The translations under genes were made by a program, and so were the position numbers. From positions 56,941,602 through 57,005,601 of the forward strand of contig JANJXV010000013.1 in NCBI GenBank assembly GCA_024803745.1: 64,000 nucleotides of DNA. Direction: 5' to 3'. Below are positions 13,101 to 23,194 of the stretch, one piece after another. Position 1 is the stretch's first letter. Every line of letters starts with the position of its first letter. The notes below the pieces were generated by a model. That model saw only the letters and a program-made list of their open reading frames with translations. It had not been told where the DNA came from and ran no database searches. The DNA is from Megascapheus bottae. Lineage: Eukaryota; Chordata; Mammalia; Rodentia; Geomyidae.

Positions 13101-16100
13101 TGGCAGCCTGCAAGATCATCAAGGACATGTCCCACCTGGAGACTGAGGCGGAGGCAGCCCGCGCCATGCGCGAGGCCAAGTACGAGCACCTGGCCCTGGG
13201 TGAGCAGTGTGGGGGGTTGGGGCGTGGGCTCCGTCCTGGGGCCCCAGACAGCGGCAGGGCAGGCTGGCTCCTTCTGTGGGGCAGGCAGGGGGCTCGTCTC
13301 CCCGCAGGGAGAGCATGTGGCAGGGATGTGCGTGGGGACGGCGCGGGAGGCCTGGGGGGATCCACGAAGCTCAGCCCTGGCACCGAGGCCACGGGGATCC
13401 TGGTGACCAGGAAGTCAGAGCGGGAGGCCCGGAGGGGTGCAGAGGGGTAGATGCAGATGCATCCCACCGGGCGGGGCCTGAGCGGGCGTCAGCCTCGCCC
13501 TGCGGCCGGGCCCGGCAGACCTCTTCTCGGAGTGCTACGCCAACAGCGAGGAGCGGGCCTTTGCCCTGCTGGTGCGCAGGAACCGGAGCTGGAGCCGCAC
13601 CACCTGCCTGCACCTGGCCACCGAGGCCGACGCCAAGGCCTTCTTTGCCCACGATGGTGTTCAGGTGAGCGGCCAGCAGGCCTCAGCAGATCCAGGAGGA
13701 CGGGCAGCGGCAGAGCCCGGCTGTCCCTGGCAGATGGGAGGGTGGGCAGCGGCAGAGCCCAGCTGTCCATGGCACACGGGAGGGCGGGCAGCGGCAGAGC
13801 CCGGCTGTCCCTGGCAGATGGGAGGGTGGGCAGCGGCAGAGCCTGGCCATCCCTGGCACATGGGAGAGTGGGCAGTAGGCAGAGCCCAGCTGTCCATGGC
13901 ACACGGGAGGGCGGGCAGCGGCGGAGCCCTGGCTGTCCCTGGCACAGAGATGTCTCCCAGAGGCAGCGCCAGCTCTGGGCCCTGGTCACAGCGGGGTTCC
14001 TGCGCCCTCTGCTGGGAAACTTTTCTAGGCTGTCTCAGAGCCAGTGCCATCACCGTGGCAGAGCCTGCAGTCTCCTATTAAAAGTTCACAAGGACTGGGC
14101 AACAATGATCGTGCTTATAATCAATCCTAGCTACCCTGGAGGCTATCTGGGCATTGAGGTTCGAAGCAGCCTGGCAGAAAAGTCTCCAGTGAATCACCAA
14201 CAAGTCAGGGGTGGTGCTGTGGTTTGTAAGGTAGAGCACCAGCCTTGAGCAAAACCTCCAAGAACACGAGGCCCTGAGTTCAATTGCCAGCACACACAAA
14301 CACATACACACAGCACGTGTACACACATGCGTGTCACCTGTACGCATGCCTGTGCATACATGTACACACATGGTTCCCAGAAGCCGTGGAATCCAAGCCC
14401 TACCACACATGTATGGTACACACACAGGCGTGCATGCACACCTACACAAGGTTCCCAGCAGCGGTGAAATCCATGCTCCAGGGAGGAGCTCCTTCCCCTG
14501 CCCCCCCTCGTGACGCCCCAGGGCACCAGCATGGGGAGCCCGGCGCTGCAGGGGAGTGTTACAGCATGGGCCTTTCTTTCAGGCCTTCCTGACCAAGATC
14601 TGGTGGGGAGACATGGCCACGGGCACGCCTATCCTGCGGCTGCTGGGTGCCTTCACCTGCCCTGCCCTCATCTATACCAACCTCATCACCTTCAGGTGGC
14701 CAGGGTGGGCGGCTGGCAGGGCGGGCAGCGGGCAGCGGGCAGGGCCAGGGCCCGTGTGGGAGTCCGAGTCCTGTAGCCCAAGGCCCAGAGCCTGAGTGTC
14801 CCTGTGTCGCAGCGAGGACCTCCCCCCAGCGTCGGGCCTGGAGGACCTGCAGGAACTAGACAGCCTGGACGCGGAGAAGACTCTGCTGTACCATCCAGGC
14901 GGCCAGTAAGGGGACGGGGCGAGGGGGCGCAGGCTGCAGCAGGGGTGGCGGGGATCTGGCGGGACACCCCGACAGGAGCTCGCCCGGCCCCTCACCGGCT
15001 GTGGCCTCCTGGGCCTGGTGTCACACAGGGTGTCAGTGGGGCCCAGCCCTCGGGGCGAGCGGGGCCGGCCGGCTGCCTTCCTGCTCTCGCGCTGGCGGAA
15101 GTTCTGGGGCGCCCCCGTGACCGTGTTCCTGGGGAACGTGGCCATGTACTTCGCCTTCCTCTTCCTCTTCGCCTACGTCCTGCTGGCGGACTTCAGGCCC
15201 CCTCCGGAGGGGCCAGCGGGGGCTGAGGTCATCCTCTACTTCTGGGTCTTCACGCTGGTGCTGGAGGAGACCCGGCAGGTGAGGGGCCAGGGTGGCGGGG
15301 CCCTGGGCCGTGCAGCTCTGCGCCTGATCCCAGGTCCTGACGAGTGGAACCGGGGAAGGCCCGTCACAGCCATCACTGTCCCAAGCCCTCAGCATGCACA
15401 GGTCCTGAGTCCAGATGGCCCTTCACTGTTTGTTTGCTTTGGTTTGTATCTCCAGTCCTGAGACTTGAACTCAGGGCCTTGGACATGCTAGGCAAATGTT
15501 CTAACTACGTGAGCCACACTCCAGCTCTTTAAAAATACATTTATTGCCAGGCGCAGTGGCTCACTGCCTGTCATCCTAGCTACTCAGGAGGCTGAGATCT
15601 GAGGATCAAGGTTCGAAGCGGCCGGGGCACTAAAGACCATGAGACTCTAACTTCCAGTTAACCACTAGAAAACTGGAAGTGGCGCTGTGGCTCAAGGCAG
15701 CAGCCTTGAGCCAAAGAGCTCAGGGACAATGAGCCCCCCCTCCCCAAAATGTATTTATTCACTTACATAGGCCATAGGCCTCGAACTCAGGCCCTGGGTG
15801 TTGTCCCTCATCTCAGGTTTGTGGTGTGTCTGCCAGGCTGGCTCTACCCTGGGATCCTCAGCTCTCAGCCTCCTGGGTTTCAGGTGTGTGCCACCTGCAC
15901 TGGGCACGCTCCAGCACCCGAGCTCCGGTTCTCTCCCAGACTCAGCCCTGGAACAGCTTCCATGGACCCGGCGCTGGGGCGCTGGCCTAGGGTGAACCTT
16001 GTTTGTGAGGCAGATCCCACGGGGGCCTGGCTCATTCTGCCAGGTGAGCCCGGGCAGCTGTCACAGCCTGTCCCCTGGTGCCAGGGCTTCTTCACAGACG

Positions 16101-19100
16101 AGGACACACACTTGGTGAAGAAGTTCACTCTATATGTGGAGGACAATTGGAACAAGTGTGACATGGTGGCCATCTTCCTGTTCATTGTCGGCGTCACCTG
16201 CAGGTACGGTGCCAGAGACCCCACGGCCACAGCGGCCGCCGGGGCCCGGTGTGACCTGGCTCCGGCCTTTGGCCCCTGCAGGATGCTGCCCTGGGTGTTC
16301 GAAGCTGGCCGCACGGTCCTTGCCATCGACTTCATGGTCTTCACACTTCGACTCATCCACATCTTCGCCATTCACAAGCAGCTGGGCCCCAAGATCATCA
16401 TTGTGGAGCGCATGGTGAGAGGGAGGGGAGCGGGGAATGGAACATCATGGTGAGATGGGGGAGGGGTGGGGGTGAGCATGGGGCTCCATGGTGAGATGGG
16501 GAGGGGACAGAGAGGGGTATGGGATCCCATGGTGAGATGGGGAGGGGTGGGGTGGGCGTGGGATCCCATGGTGAGATGGGAGAGGGGGCCAGGGGGTGGG
16601 AGTGGGGCCCCATGGTGAGATGGGGAGGGGACAGAGAGGGGCATGAGATCCCATGGTGAGATGGGGAGGGGTGGGGTGGGCGTGGGGCCCCATGGTGAGA
16701 CCTTGGGTCCCAGGTGGGTTTGGTCCTTCTGCCAAGACCCCAGTGGAGGGGTGCGGAGCCGGGCATCTCCACGCGGGGCCGCGGGCATTGTTGACCCCTC
16801 CCCCGCAGATGAAGGACGTCTTCTTCTTCCTCTTCTTCCTGAGTGTGTGGCTGGTGGCCTACGGCGTCACCACCCAGGCGCTGCTGCACCCCCAGGACAG
16901 CCGTCTGGAGTGGGTCTTCCGCCGCGTGCTCTACCGGCCCTACCTGCAGATCTTTGGGCAGATCCCGCTGGATGAAATTGATGGTGTGTGCGCAGCTGGG
17001 GGGGCAGTGCCCTGCAGCCAGCGTGGTCCTGCTGCCCAAGCATGCGTGTGTCCTGAGGGACCTGCTGGGTCGTGGGGGCCCTGGCTGGGGCCGGGGCACA
17101 GCCCACACACCCTCACTGAGCCCCCAGCCTCCACCGGCTGGGGACAGTGGGACCCTGTCTAGGAAGGCCACGCGCCAGCTGGGCTTTGGAGTGGGCTGAG
17201 GGGGCAGAGGGACAGGCGTGGGTGCAGAGGGGGTGTTTGGTGAGGAGACCATCCCTGCCAGTGAGAGCTGCGACCCTGTCACCTGCCCCGGGGGGTGAAT
17301 CATAGCACAGAGACCCAGAAGGGCAGGCAGAGCGGCACGCTCCAATGTCTGTGTGAGGGAACCACGTGCGGACAGACACCCTGACACGTGCGTGCTGGCA
17401 CCGCCGGGGCAGGGCCCAAAGTAGAAGCAGGAGCTCCTTGGAGGGGCTGGGCCCTTGCCAACTTCCACCCGCCGCTCCCTCCAGCTTCTGCCCAAATCCA
17501 CCGTGGGGTGCAGGCCCAGGGCTGAGGCCCACAGTAACCTAGAGTGGGCTCTGGTGCCCACTGCAAGCCCTGGGAGACTGCAGACTGCCCCAGATTGGGC
17601 TGCAGGGCAGGCTGTGGCCATCCTTGCTGGGGTGGTGGTGGTGGAGAAATGGACTCCTGCAAAGGCAGGCAATTTTTTCCATACCCACCTTCATCTCATG
17701 GCCCTGGCTCTGTCCCCAGGGCCCCCGGTAGAAGCCTTCACCTGTCTTTCTGGGCTAGAGCTTCCCCAATGGCTCTGGCACGCAGAGGATGGGGTATGGA
17801 CGGGGTAGGGGGACGTGCCACACCTGTGCCCTCGTGGTACCTCCACTCTGGGCCACCCTTCCCGGCCTGACAACCTGCTGGCCTTTCAGAGGCCCGGGTG
17901 AACTGCTCCGTCCACCCATTGCTGCAGGAGGACTCGCCCTCCTGCCCCAACCTCTACGCAAACTGGCTGGTCATCCTCCTGCTGGTCACCTTCCTGCTGG
18001 TCACCAACGTGCTGCTTATGAACCTGCTCATCGCCATGTTCAGGTGTCCTGCCCGCCCGGCCTCCACAGCTCCCCTGCCCATCCCGCTGGCCCTGGCTCC
18101 GCCAGCAGGGTGCAGCGGGCTGCGGGTGTGACCCTGCTGCCTGCCCTGCAGCTACACGTTCCAGGTGGTGCAGGGCAATGCGGACATGTTCTGGAAGTTC
18201 CAGCGCTACCACCTCATCGTGGAATACCACGGGCGTCCAGCCCTGGCCCCACCCTTCATTCTGCTCAGCCATCTGAGCCTGGTGCTTAAGCGAGTCTTCA
18301 GGAAGGGTGCCCAGCACAAGCGGGAACACCTAGGTACAGCTGCCCGGTGGCCCAGGCCCGGCCCATGTCCCCACTGCCCGGGTCCCGCATGCAGCCCACC
18401 CTGCCTGTCCACCCATGCGCTCCCTACCTGCCCCTGCCCTCCAGGCCCCGTCAGCTCTGTGAGGCTTGCCTTTGTCACCCGCCCTCCCAGAGAGAGACTT
18501 GCCTGGTCCCCTGGACCAGAAGATCATTACCTGGGAGACGGTGCAGAAGGAGAACTTCCTGAGCAAGGTGGAGAAGAGGAGGCGGGACAGCGAGGGGGAG
18601 GTGCTCCGGAAGACGGCCCACAGGTAGCAGTCAGGGAGGCCTGGGGGCTGAGAGCAGGCGTGGTGAGCTCAGACCTGGCTCAGAGTGGCAGCCTGGTGGA
18701 GGCTGTCTGCCCAGAGATGTTGGAGGCAGGTGGCCCCGGTGTCAACGTGGCCATGGGGTGGGCTGGCGTTGGTGTGCAGGCCGCTGGGAGGGACCACCAG
18801 GCCCTGCCTGAGCCTGTCAGAGACGGCTCATCCTTTCCACAGCAGGGAGGCAGGGCAAGCTGCTGGAAACAGAAGCTGAAAGGGGCAGGGCAGCACCGTG
18901 GATGGGTCCCTGGGCCCAGCGGCTTAGCCTCTTTCTTGGGGAGAGCTCTGCCAAGGCCTCACCTACCCTGAAGGGAGAGGATACGTGGCCTGGCATTCTC
19001 TACCTGCTGTGAATGCTTCTTTCTCCCAGACCTCATTCCAGGAGCCCTGCTCCTGCCTGTGCCCCTTCTCCCTGGGCAGCGTGCCCCAGGCCGGAGCCCC

Positions 19101-20029
19101 ACAAATAAGCAGACGGATACCCACAGGAGTCCCGGGGGCCATCACCCCTAAATAATGGCAGGGAAAGGGGGTCCGAGAAGGGATGTAGGCACCCAGAGGC
19201 CAGGGCTGGCTGGGAGGGTGGCAACCCTACAAGGAGAGGGCTGCCTAACCTGTGACCTCCCCTCTTCTCCGCAGAGTGGACTTGGTTGCCAAGTACCTTG
19301 GGGGGCTGAGAGAACAAGAAAAGCGCATCAAATGTCTGGAGTCACAGGTTAAGTCGGTGAACCAGAGTCCCATCCATCCCTAGGCTAGGTGACAATGCAG
19401 CTCTGCCAGGCTTGACACAGGGCCATGCTGACTGCCACAAGCAATGGGCTGGCCAGCAGTGAGGGCCTTGTGCACAGGGCCCCAGGATGCAGTGGCCAGA
19501 TCCTGTGGGACCAGGCCCTCCCAGGGCTGCCCAGCCACGTCTCTCATGCAGTGTTCCACCCCCACACTGAAGCGGCTCAGAGGGAGGGTGCCCTGGCAGG
19601 AGGTGAGTAACAGACAGGGAAGGCCCATCTCCATGCCGTGGCACTTCCTCTGACCCCTCTAGGCCAATTACTGCACGCTGCTTCTGTCTTCCATGGTCGA
19701 CAGACTGGCCCAAGGCAGCACTCACTGGAGTAAGTATCTGTGTGGGGAATGGGCCTTTCTCCACGGCTGCTCATCTGTGGCAGAAAGCAAGAACCAAATA
19801 CCAACAGCTGCCCCCCACCTCCTGCCAAAGCCAGAGGCTACATGGACTGTGCAGGTGCCCAGCCTGGGTAAGGCCTTACCTGGTACTGGCCACTCAGCAG
19901 CTGAAGAGGCCCCTCCTTCCCACAGGCCCTGAGAGCTTTGGTGGCGGGAACCTGCAGGCCCCTGCTAGCCATGGGGTGAATCCTGGAGGCAGGGAGCACC
20001 CTGAGGCTAGCCGGCCTCAGTATGACTGA
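7181..20029 (+). CDS. TRPM5: TRPM5 cation channel, complete coding region in 24 exons
   Basis: Transient receptor potential melastatin 5 is a plasma-membrane, calcium-activated, voltage-modulated channel for monovalent cations. It acts downstream of taste GPCRs, PLC-beta2 and IP3 receptors in taste, tuft and other chemosensory cells. Joining 24 exons, all with GT-AG introns and matching phases, gives 3477 nt, that is 1158 residues plus TGA, the length I recall for mouse. The ATG at 7181 was chosen because the peptide [17 protein letters not shown] resembles the rodent N-terminus; the frame is also open upstream to 6506, so homology decides the start. The order is four TRPM homology regions (about residues 1-690), six membrane segments, the pore motif [10 protein letters not shown] (912-921), the TRP helix and a C-terminal coiled coil. 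No stop or frameshift breaks it. The exon 14/15 junction and the last two exons are the least conserved parts. Exon coordinates are in the three following entries. Confidence 0.96.
8045..8275 (+). mobile_element. Diverged SINE pair in TRPM5 intron 2
   Basis: A B1-like piece (tggggcacacgcctgtgacc, then ggtggaggcaggaggatggg) is followed by an ID-like piece from about 8185 (aagggctgggtttgcggctg to ctgggttcagtcccccaaac). Confidence 0.6.
8276..8431 (+). mobile_element. SINE right half in TRPM5 intron 2
   Basis: This carries the linker gactcagctccagttaacca and the tRNA-like part gtggctcaagcggtagagcg, ending before an A-run at 8419-8430. A ggaaggaa/gggagggag tract follows to about 8468. Confidence 0.85.
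8475..8697 (+). mobile_element. Composite SINE in TRPM5 intron 2
   Basis: Left half with cacctgtaatcctaattact and gctgagatctgagaatcaca, right half with agtggctcacgtggtagtgc, tail caggaccagcacacacacaag. It ends about 200 bases before exon 3. Confidence 0.85.
9905..10150 (+). mobile_element. Composite SINE in TRPM5 intron 4
   Basis: ccagtggctcacgcctgtcg and caggaggctgaggtctgagg mark the B1-like half; ctatggctcaagggataaag marks the tRNA-like half. The tail is a (caaa)n tract at about 10116-10146. Confidence 0.9.
10250..10375 (+). mobile_element. Partial SINE right half in TRPM5 intron 4
   Basis: Only the later part is clear: cagtgcccaggtcctgagtt followed by caagcatcgggactg, then a gggagggag tail. 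Confidence 0.6.
11493..11510. repeat. Short (GT)n tract in TRPM5 intron 7
   Basis: About eight GT dinucleotides after accact. Too short to be highly unstable. Confidence 0.8.
13683..13950 (+). repeat. 42-bp minisatellite in TRPM5 intron 12
   Basis: Five to six units of about 42 bases start with gggcagcggcagagcccggc. Two unit types differ in the second half (ccctggcagatgggagggtg or catggcacacgggagggcgg) and largely alternate, suggesting an 84-bp higher-order unit. Because 42 is a multiple of three, the array is open in the frame of exon 12. Confidence 0.9.
14085..14330 (+). mobile_element. Composite SINE with CA-rich tail in TRPM5 intron 12
   Basis: The SINE runs from aaggactgggcaacaatgat (left) to gtaaggtagagcaccagcct and cctgagttcaattgccag (right). 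A degenerate CA/TG-rich stretch continues to about 14455. Confidence 0.8.
15425..15530 (-). mobile_element. ID-like SINE fragment in TRPM5 intron 15
   Basis: In reverse orientation: gagacttgaactcagggcct, then atgctaggcaaatgttctaa, then gtgagccacactccagct. Confidence 0.8.
15540..15750 (+). mobile_element. Composite SINE in TRPM5 intron 15
   Basis: Left half gccaggcgcagtggctcact and gctactcaggaggctgagat; right half gtggcgctgtggctcaaggc, with part of the promoter box deleted. Confidence 0.9.
15755..15905 (-). mobile_element. Diverged SINE in TRPM5 intron 15
   Basis: ggcctcgaactcaggccctg, then ctgccaggctggctctaccc and cagctctcagcctcctgggt, is a reversed composite SINE. The three SINEs of this intron lie head to tail. 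Confidence 0.6.
16444..16702 (+). repeat. ~40-bp minisatellite in TRPM5 intron 17 carrying donor-like sequence
   Basis: Seven copies of catggtgaga recur every 36-44 bases, each followed by tggggaggggacagagaggg or a tggggaggggtggggtgggcg variant. The first match to the unit is the true exon 17 end, catg|gtgaga at 16411-16420, so the unit appears to be derived from the exon-intron junction. Confidence 0.92.
18152..20029 (+). other. TRPM5: TRPM5 exons 20-24: TRP helix, coiled coil and C-terminus
   Basis: Coding exons are 18152-18333, 18491-18623, 19275-19347, 19663-19729 and 19926-20029. The TRP helix, with [13 protein letters not shown], directly follows S6. Exon 21 carries [20 protein letters not shown] and exon 22 the heptad-like tract [16 protein letters not shown] that forms the assembly coiled coil in TRPM channels. 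The tail in exons 23-24 begins [13 protein letters not shown] and ends ASRPQYD before TGA at 20027-20029. This tail diverges quickly among mammals; it is accepted because the gtaagt donor at 19730, the acceptor before 19926 and the phases agree. Confidence 0.88.
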
Positions 20030-20853
20030 CACTGGCTGTCTTGGGGACATACTGGCCTCGCCCTGGACGCAGCAGAGTACAAGAGAAGCAGCTCTCCCTA
20101 GATCTGAACCCCGGAAAGTGAGCCACCTCTCCTGGCACCCTCTGCTCCTTATAAGAAACCATTCTTTCAAACTCTGTGGTTATGGTTTCTGTTCTTTATG
20201 GTCCTTACCGGTCAGCTGGCCAGCTCCAGCTTCCATAGGGCAGGGCCAGGTGCCCACCACGGCTCTCAGCTCCAAACCCTTCCTGGGTAGCACTGGTGTT
20301 CCCTCCTGAAGGTGCCAAGAGCCACTTGGTCTTCCAGACGAGACCACTGAACCCACCACACCACAGTGGACCTGATGGCTTCTGGCCTCAGCAAAACAAC
20401 AAGGGGCCCACACACAACCCACTAGGCCTAACTGTCCATCCAGGCACCTTGAGGCCCAAAACCAGGGCTACAGAGGGAGGGCAGACTGAGCTCAGACACG
20501 AGAGTCATGTAATAATGTCTTCTATCCTACACCCCTGGAGGATTTCCAGCCAGACCCCGTGCACAAGCCAAGTACTGTCCTGCACCCTGAGGACACCCAT
20601 GTGCCCCGTGCCCAGCCTCCTTCTGAGGCCTGTGGTCTACAGGGGCCAGGGCTGATGTGATGGGGTCACCCATAGGTGGGCAAAACTGGGTGTCATATAG
20701 CTACAGGCTTGTTCCTCTAGTAGACCCATGCATGCAGAAGGCAGGTGTGCACTGAAAACCCTGAGACCAGGGGTTTACACATGGGGAAGACCGCTGAAGC
20801 AGAGCCCTCAGGGTGAACAGACCCACACACAGACCTGAGAAAGACCCAAAGCC
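20030..20853. other. Convergent 3' regions of TRPM5 and TSSC4
   Basis: The 824 bases between the TRPM5 stop and the TSSC4 polyadenylation signal hold no recognisable coding sequence. They should contain the TRPM5 3'UTR. I see no AATAAA on the + strand here, so the TRPM5 cleavage site is not determined; it may use a variant signal. No SINE of the types seen elsewhere in the window is obvious. Confidence 0.55.
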
Positions 20854-20859
20854 TTTATT
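20854..20859 (-). terminator. TSSC4: TSSC4 polyadenylation signal AATAAA
   Basis: The + strand reads tttatt, so the - strand reads AATAAA, followed by GGCTTTGG. It lies 189 bases past the TSSC4 stop, a normal 3'UTR length. Confidence 0.8.
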
Positions 20860-21047
20860 GTCCCCAGACAAGGCCTAGGGAGAAGCAGGGCTCCATGACT
20901 CCCCCAGGGGCCTGGAGCCCTGGCCAGGGCTGCTGGTGCCCCTGCCACCCTCCACCCGTGGCAGTGGCTGTGCAGCCATAGCTGCACCTGGGCTAGGCAC
21001 GGGAGGACAGATGATGGGGGGGGTGTGGCCAGGCCAGCTGCCCCTGC

Positions 21048-22730
<1,683 letters not shown>

Positions 22731-22747
22731 GCATGCCTGGTTTTTCC

Positions 22748-22753
22748 TTTATT
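22748..22753 (-). terminator. CD81: CD81 polyadenylation signal AATAAA
   Basis: The + strand tttatt gives AATAAA on the - strand, 442 bases beyond the CD81 stop and directly at the edge of the TSSC4 CpG island. Less than 0.5 kb separates the CD81 3' end from the TSSC4 5' exon, so the two genes are tandem and tightly packed. Confidence 0.8.
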
Positions 22754-23194
22754 AAATGACTGTATAAGATGTAATTACAGCTGAGGGTGACATGTTAGAA
22801 AGGACACTACACTGAAGGCATAGAAGAGTGCTCAGATCCAGCTCGTGGGGGTGAAGGAGAGGGATAGGGTTAAAAAGACAGGAGCTGTGCAGCCCACAGA
22901 TGGGCAGATTGGCTGGGCACAGCCCCAGCTCAGCCACAGGAGCCTCTGGGCAAGCACCCCTGAGAGGCCTCGCTCGGCGGGCAGAGCCCCAGGGGCCCTC
23001 ACAGCCGGCTCCAGGTGACATCATCCCCAAGTGAACAGGAGAGTTCAGAACCAAACAAAACCTCGGAAGTGAGAAGGCTAAGTGTAGCAGAGGAACACCG
23101 GAAACGCTATGTACACAGGTGGTGGGGCTGCAGCAGCAGCCTCGGGTCACTCTAGTGGCACTGCAGGGGTCCCTGCCCCGGGACCTGCAGGGTC

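Larger units (their letters stand above)
7181..13664 (+). other. TRPM5: TRPM5 exons 1-12: cytosolic TRPM homology region
   Basis: Coding exons are 7181-7297, 7539-7719, 8898-9064, 9257-9446, 10596-10660, 10809-11000, 11259-11361, 12043-12161, 12434-12769, 12850-12990, 13076-13199 and 13519-13664. They encode residues 1-627. Recognisable family segments are [20 protein letters not shown] in exon 2, [16 protein letters not shown] in exon 3, [18 protein letters not shown] in exon 6, [18 protein letters not shown] in exon 7, [20 protein letters not shown] in exon 8 and [20 protein letters not shown] in exon 12. This part forms the MHR1-4 cytoplasmic base of the TRPM tetramer, which in structures of the family carries a second calcium site. 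Exon 9 ends with RRVA before a gtgagc donor; an alternative donor lies two codons earlier (agg|gtggcg), so two residues there are uncertain. Confidence 0.93.
14583..18043 (+). other. TRPM5: TRPM5 exons 13-19: membrane segments S1-S6 and pore
   Basis: Coding exons are 14583-14695, 14813-14905, 15029-15278, 16085-16203, 16282-16414, 16809-16983 and 17890-18043. S1 starts near residue 726 ([18 protein letters not shown]), S2 is around 762-775, S3 around 805-818, S4 around 830-849 ([19 protein letters not shown]) and S5 opens exon 18 ([16 protein letters not shown]). The selectivity-filter segment [10 protein letters not shown] closes exon 18. An N-glycosylation sequon, N926-C-S, follows at the start of exon 19, and S6 reads [20 protein letters not shown]. 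The junction of exons 14 and 15 lies in a poorly conserved pre-S1 loop. I used the gtaagg donor after 14905 and the cacacag acceptor before 15029, which keep the frame but give a shorter loop than in mouse. Confidence 0.93.
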
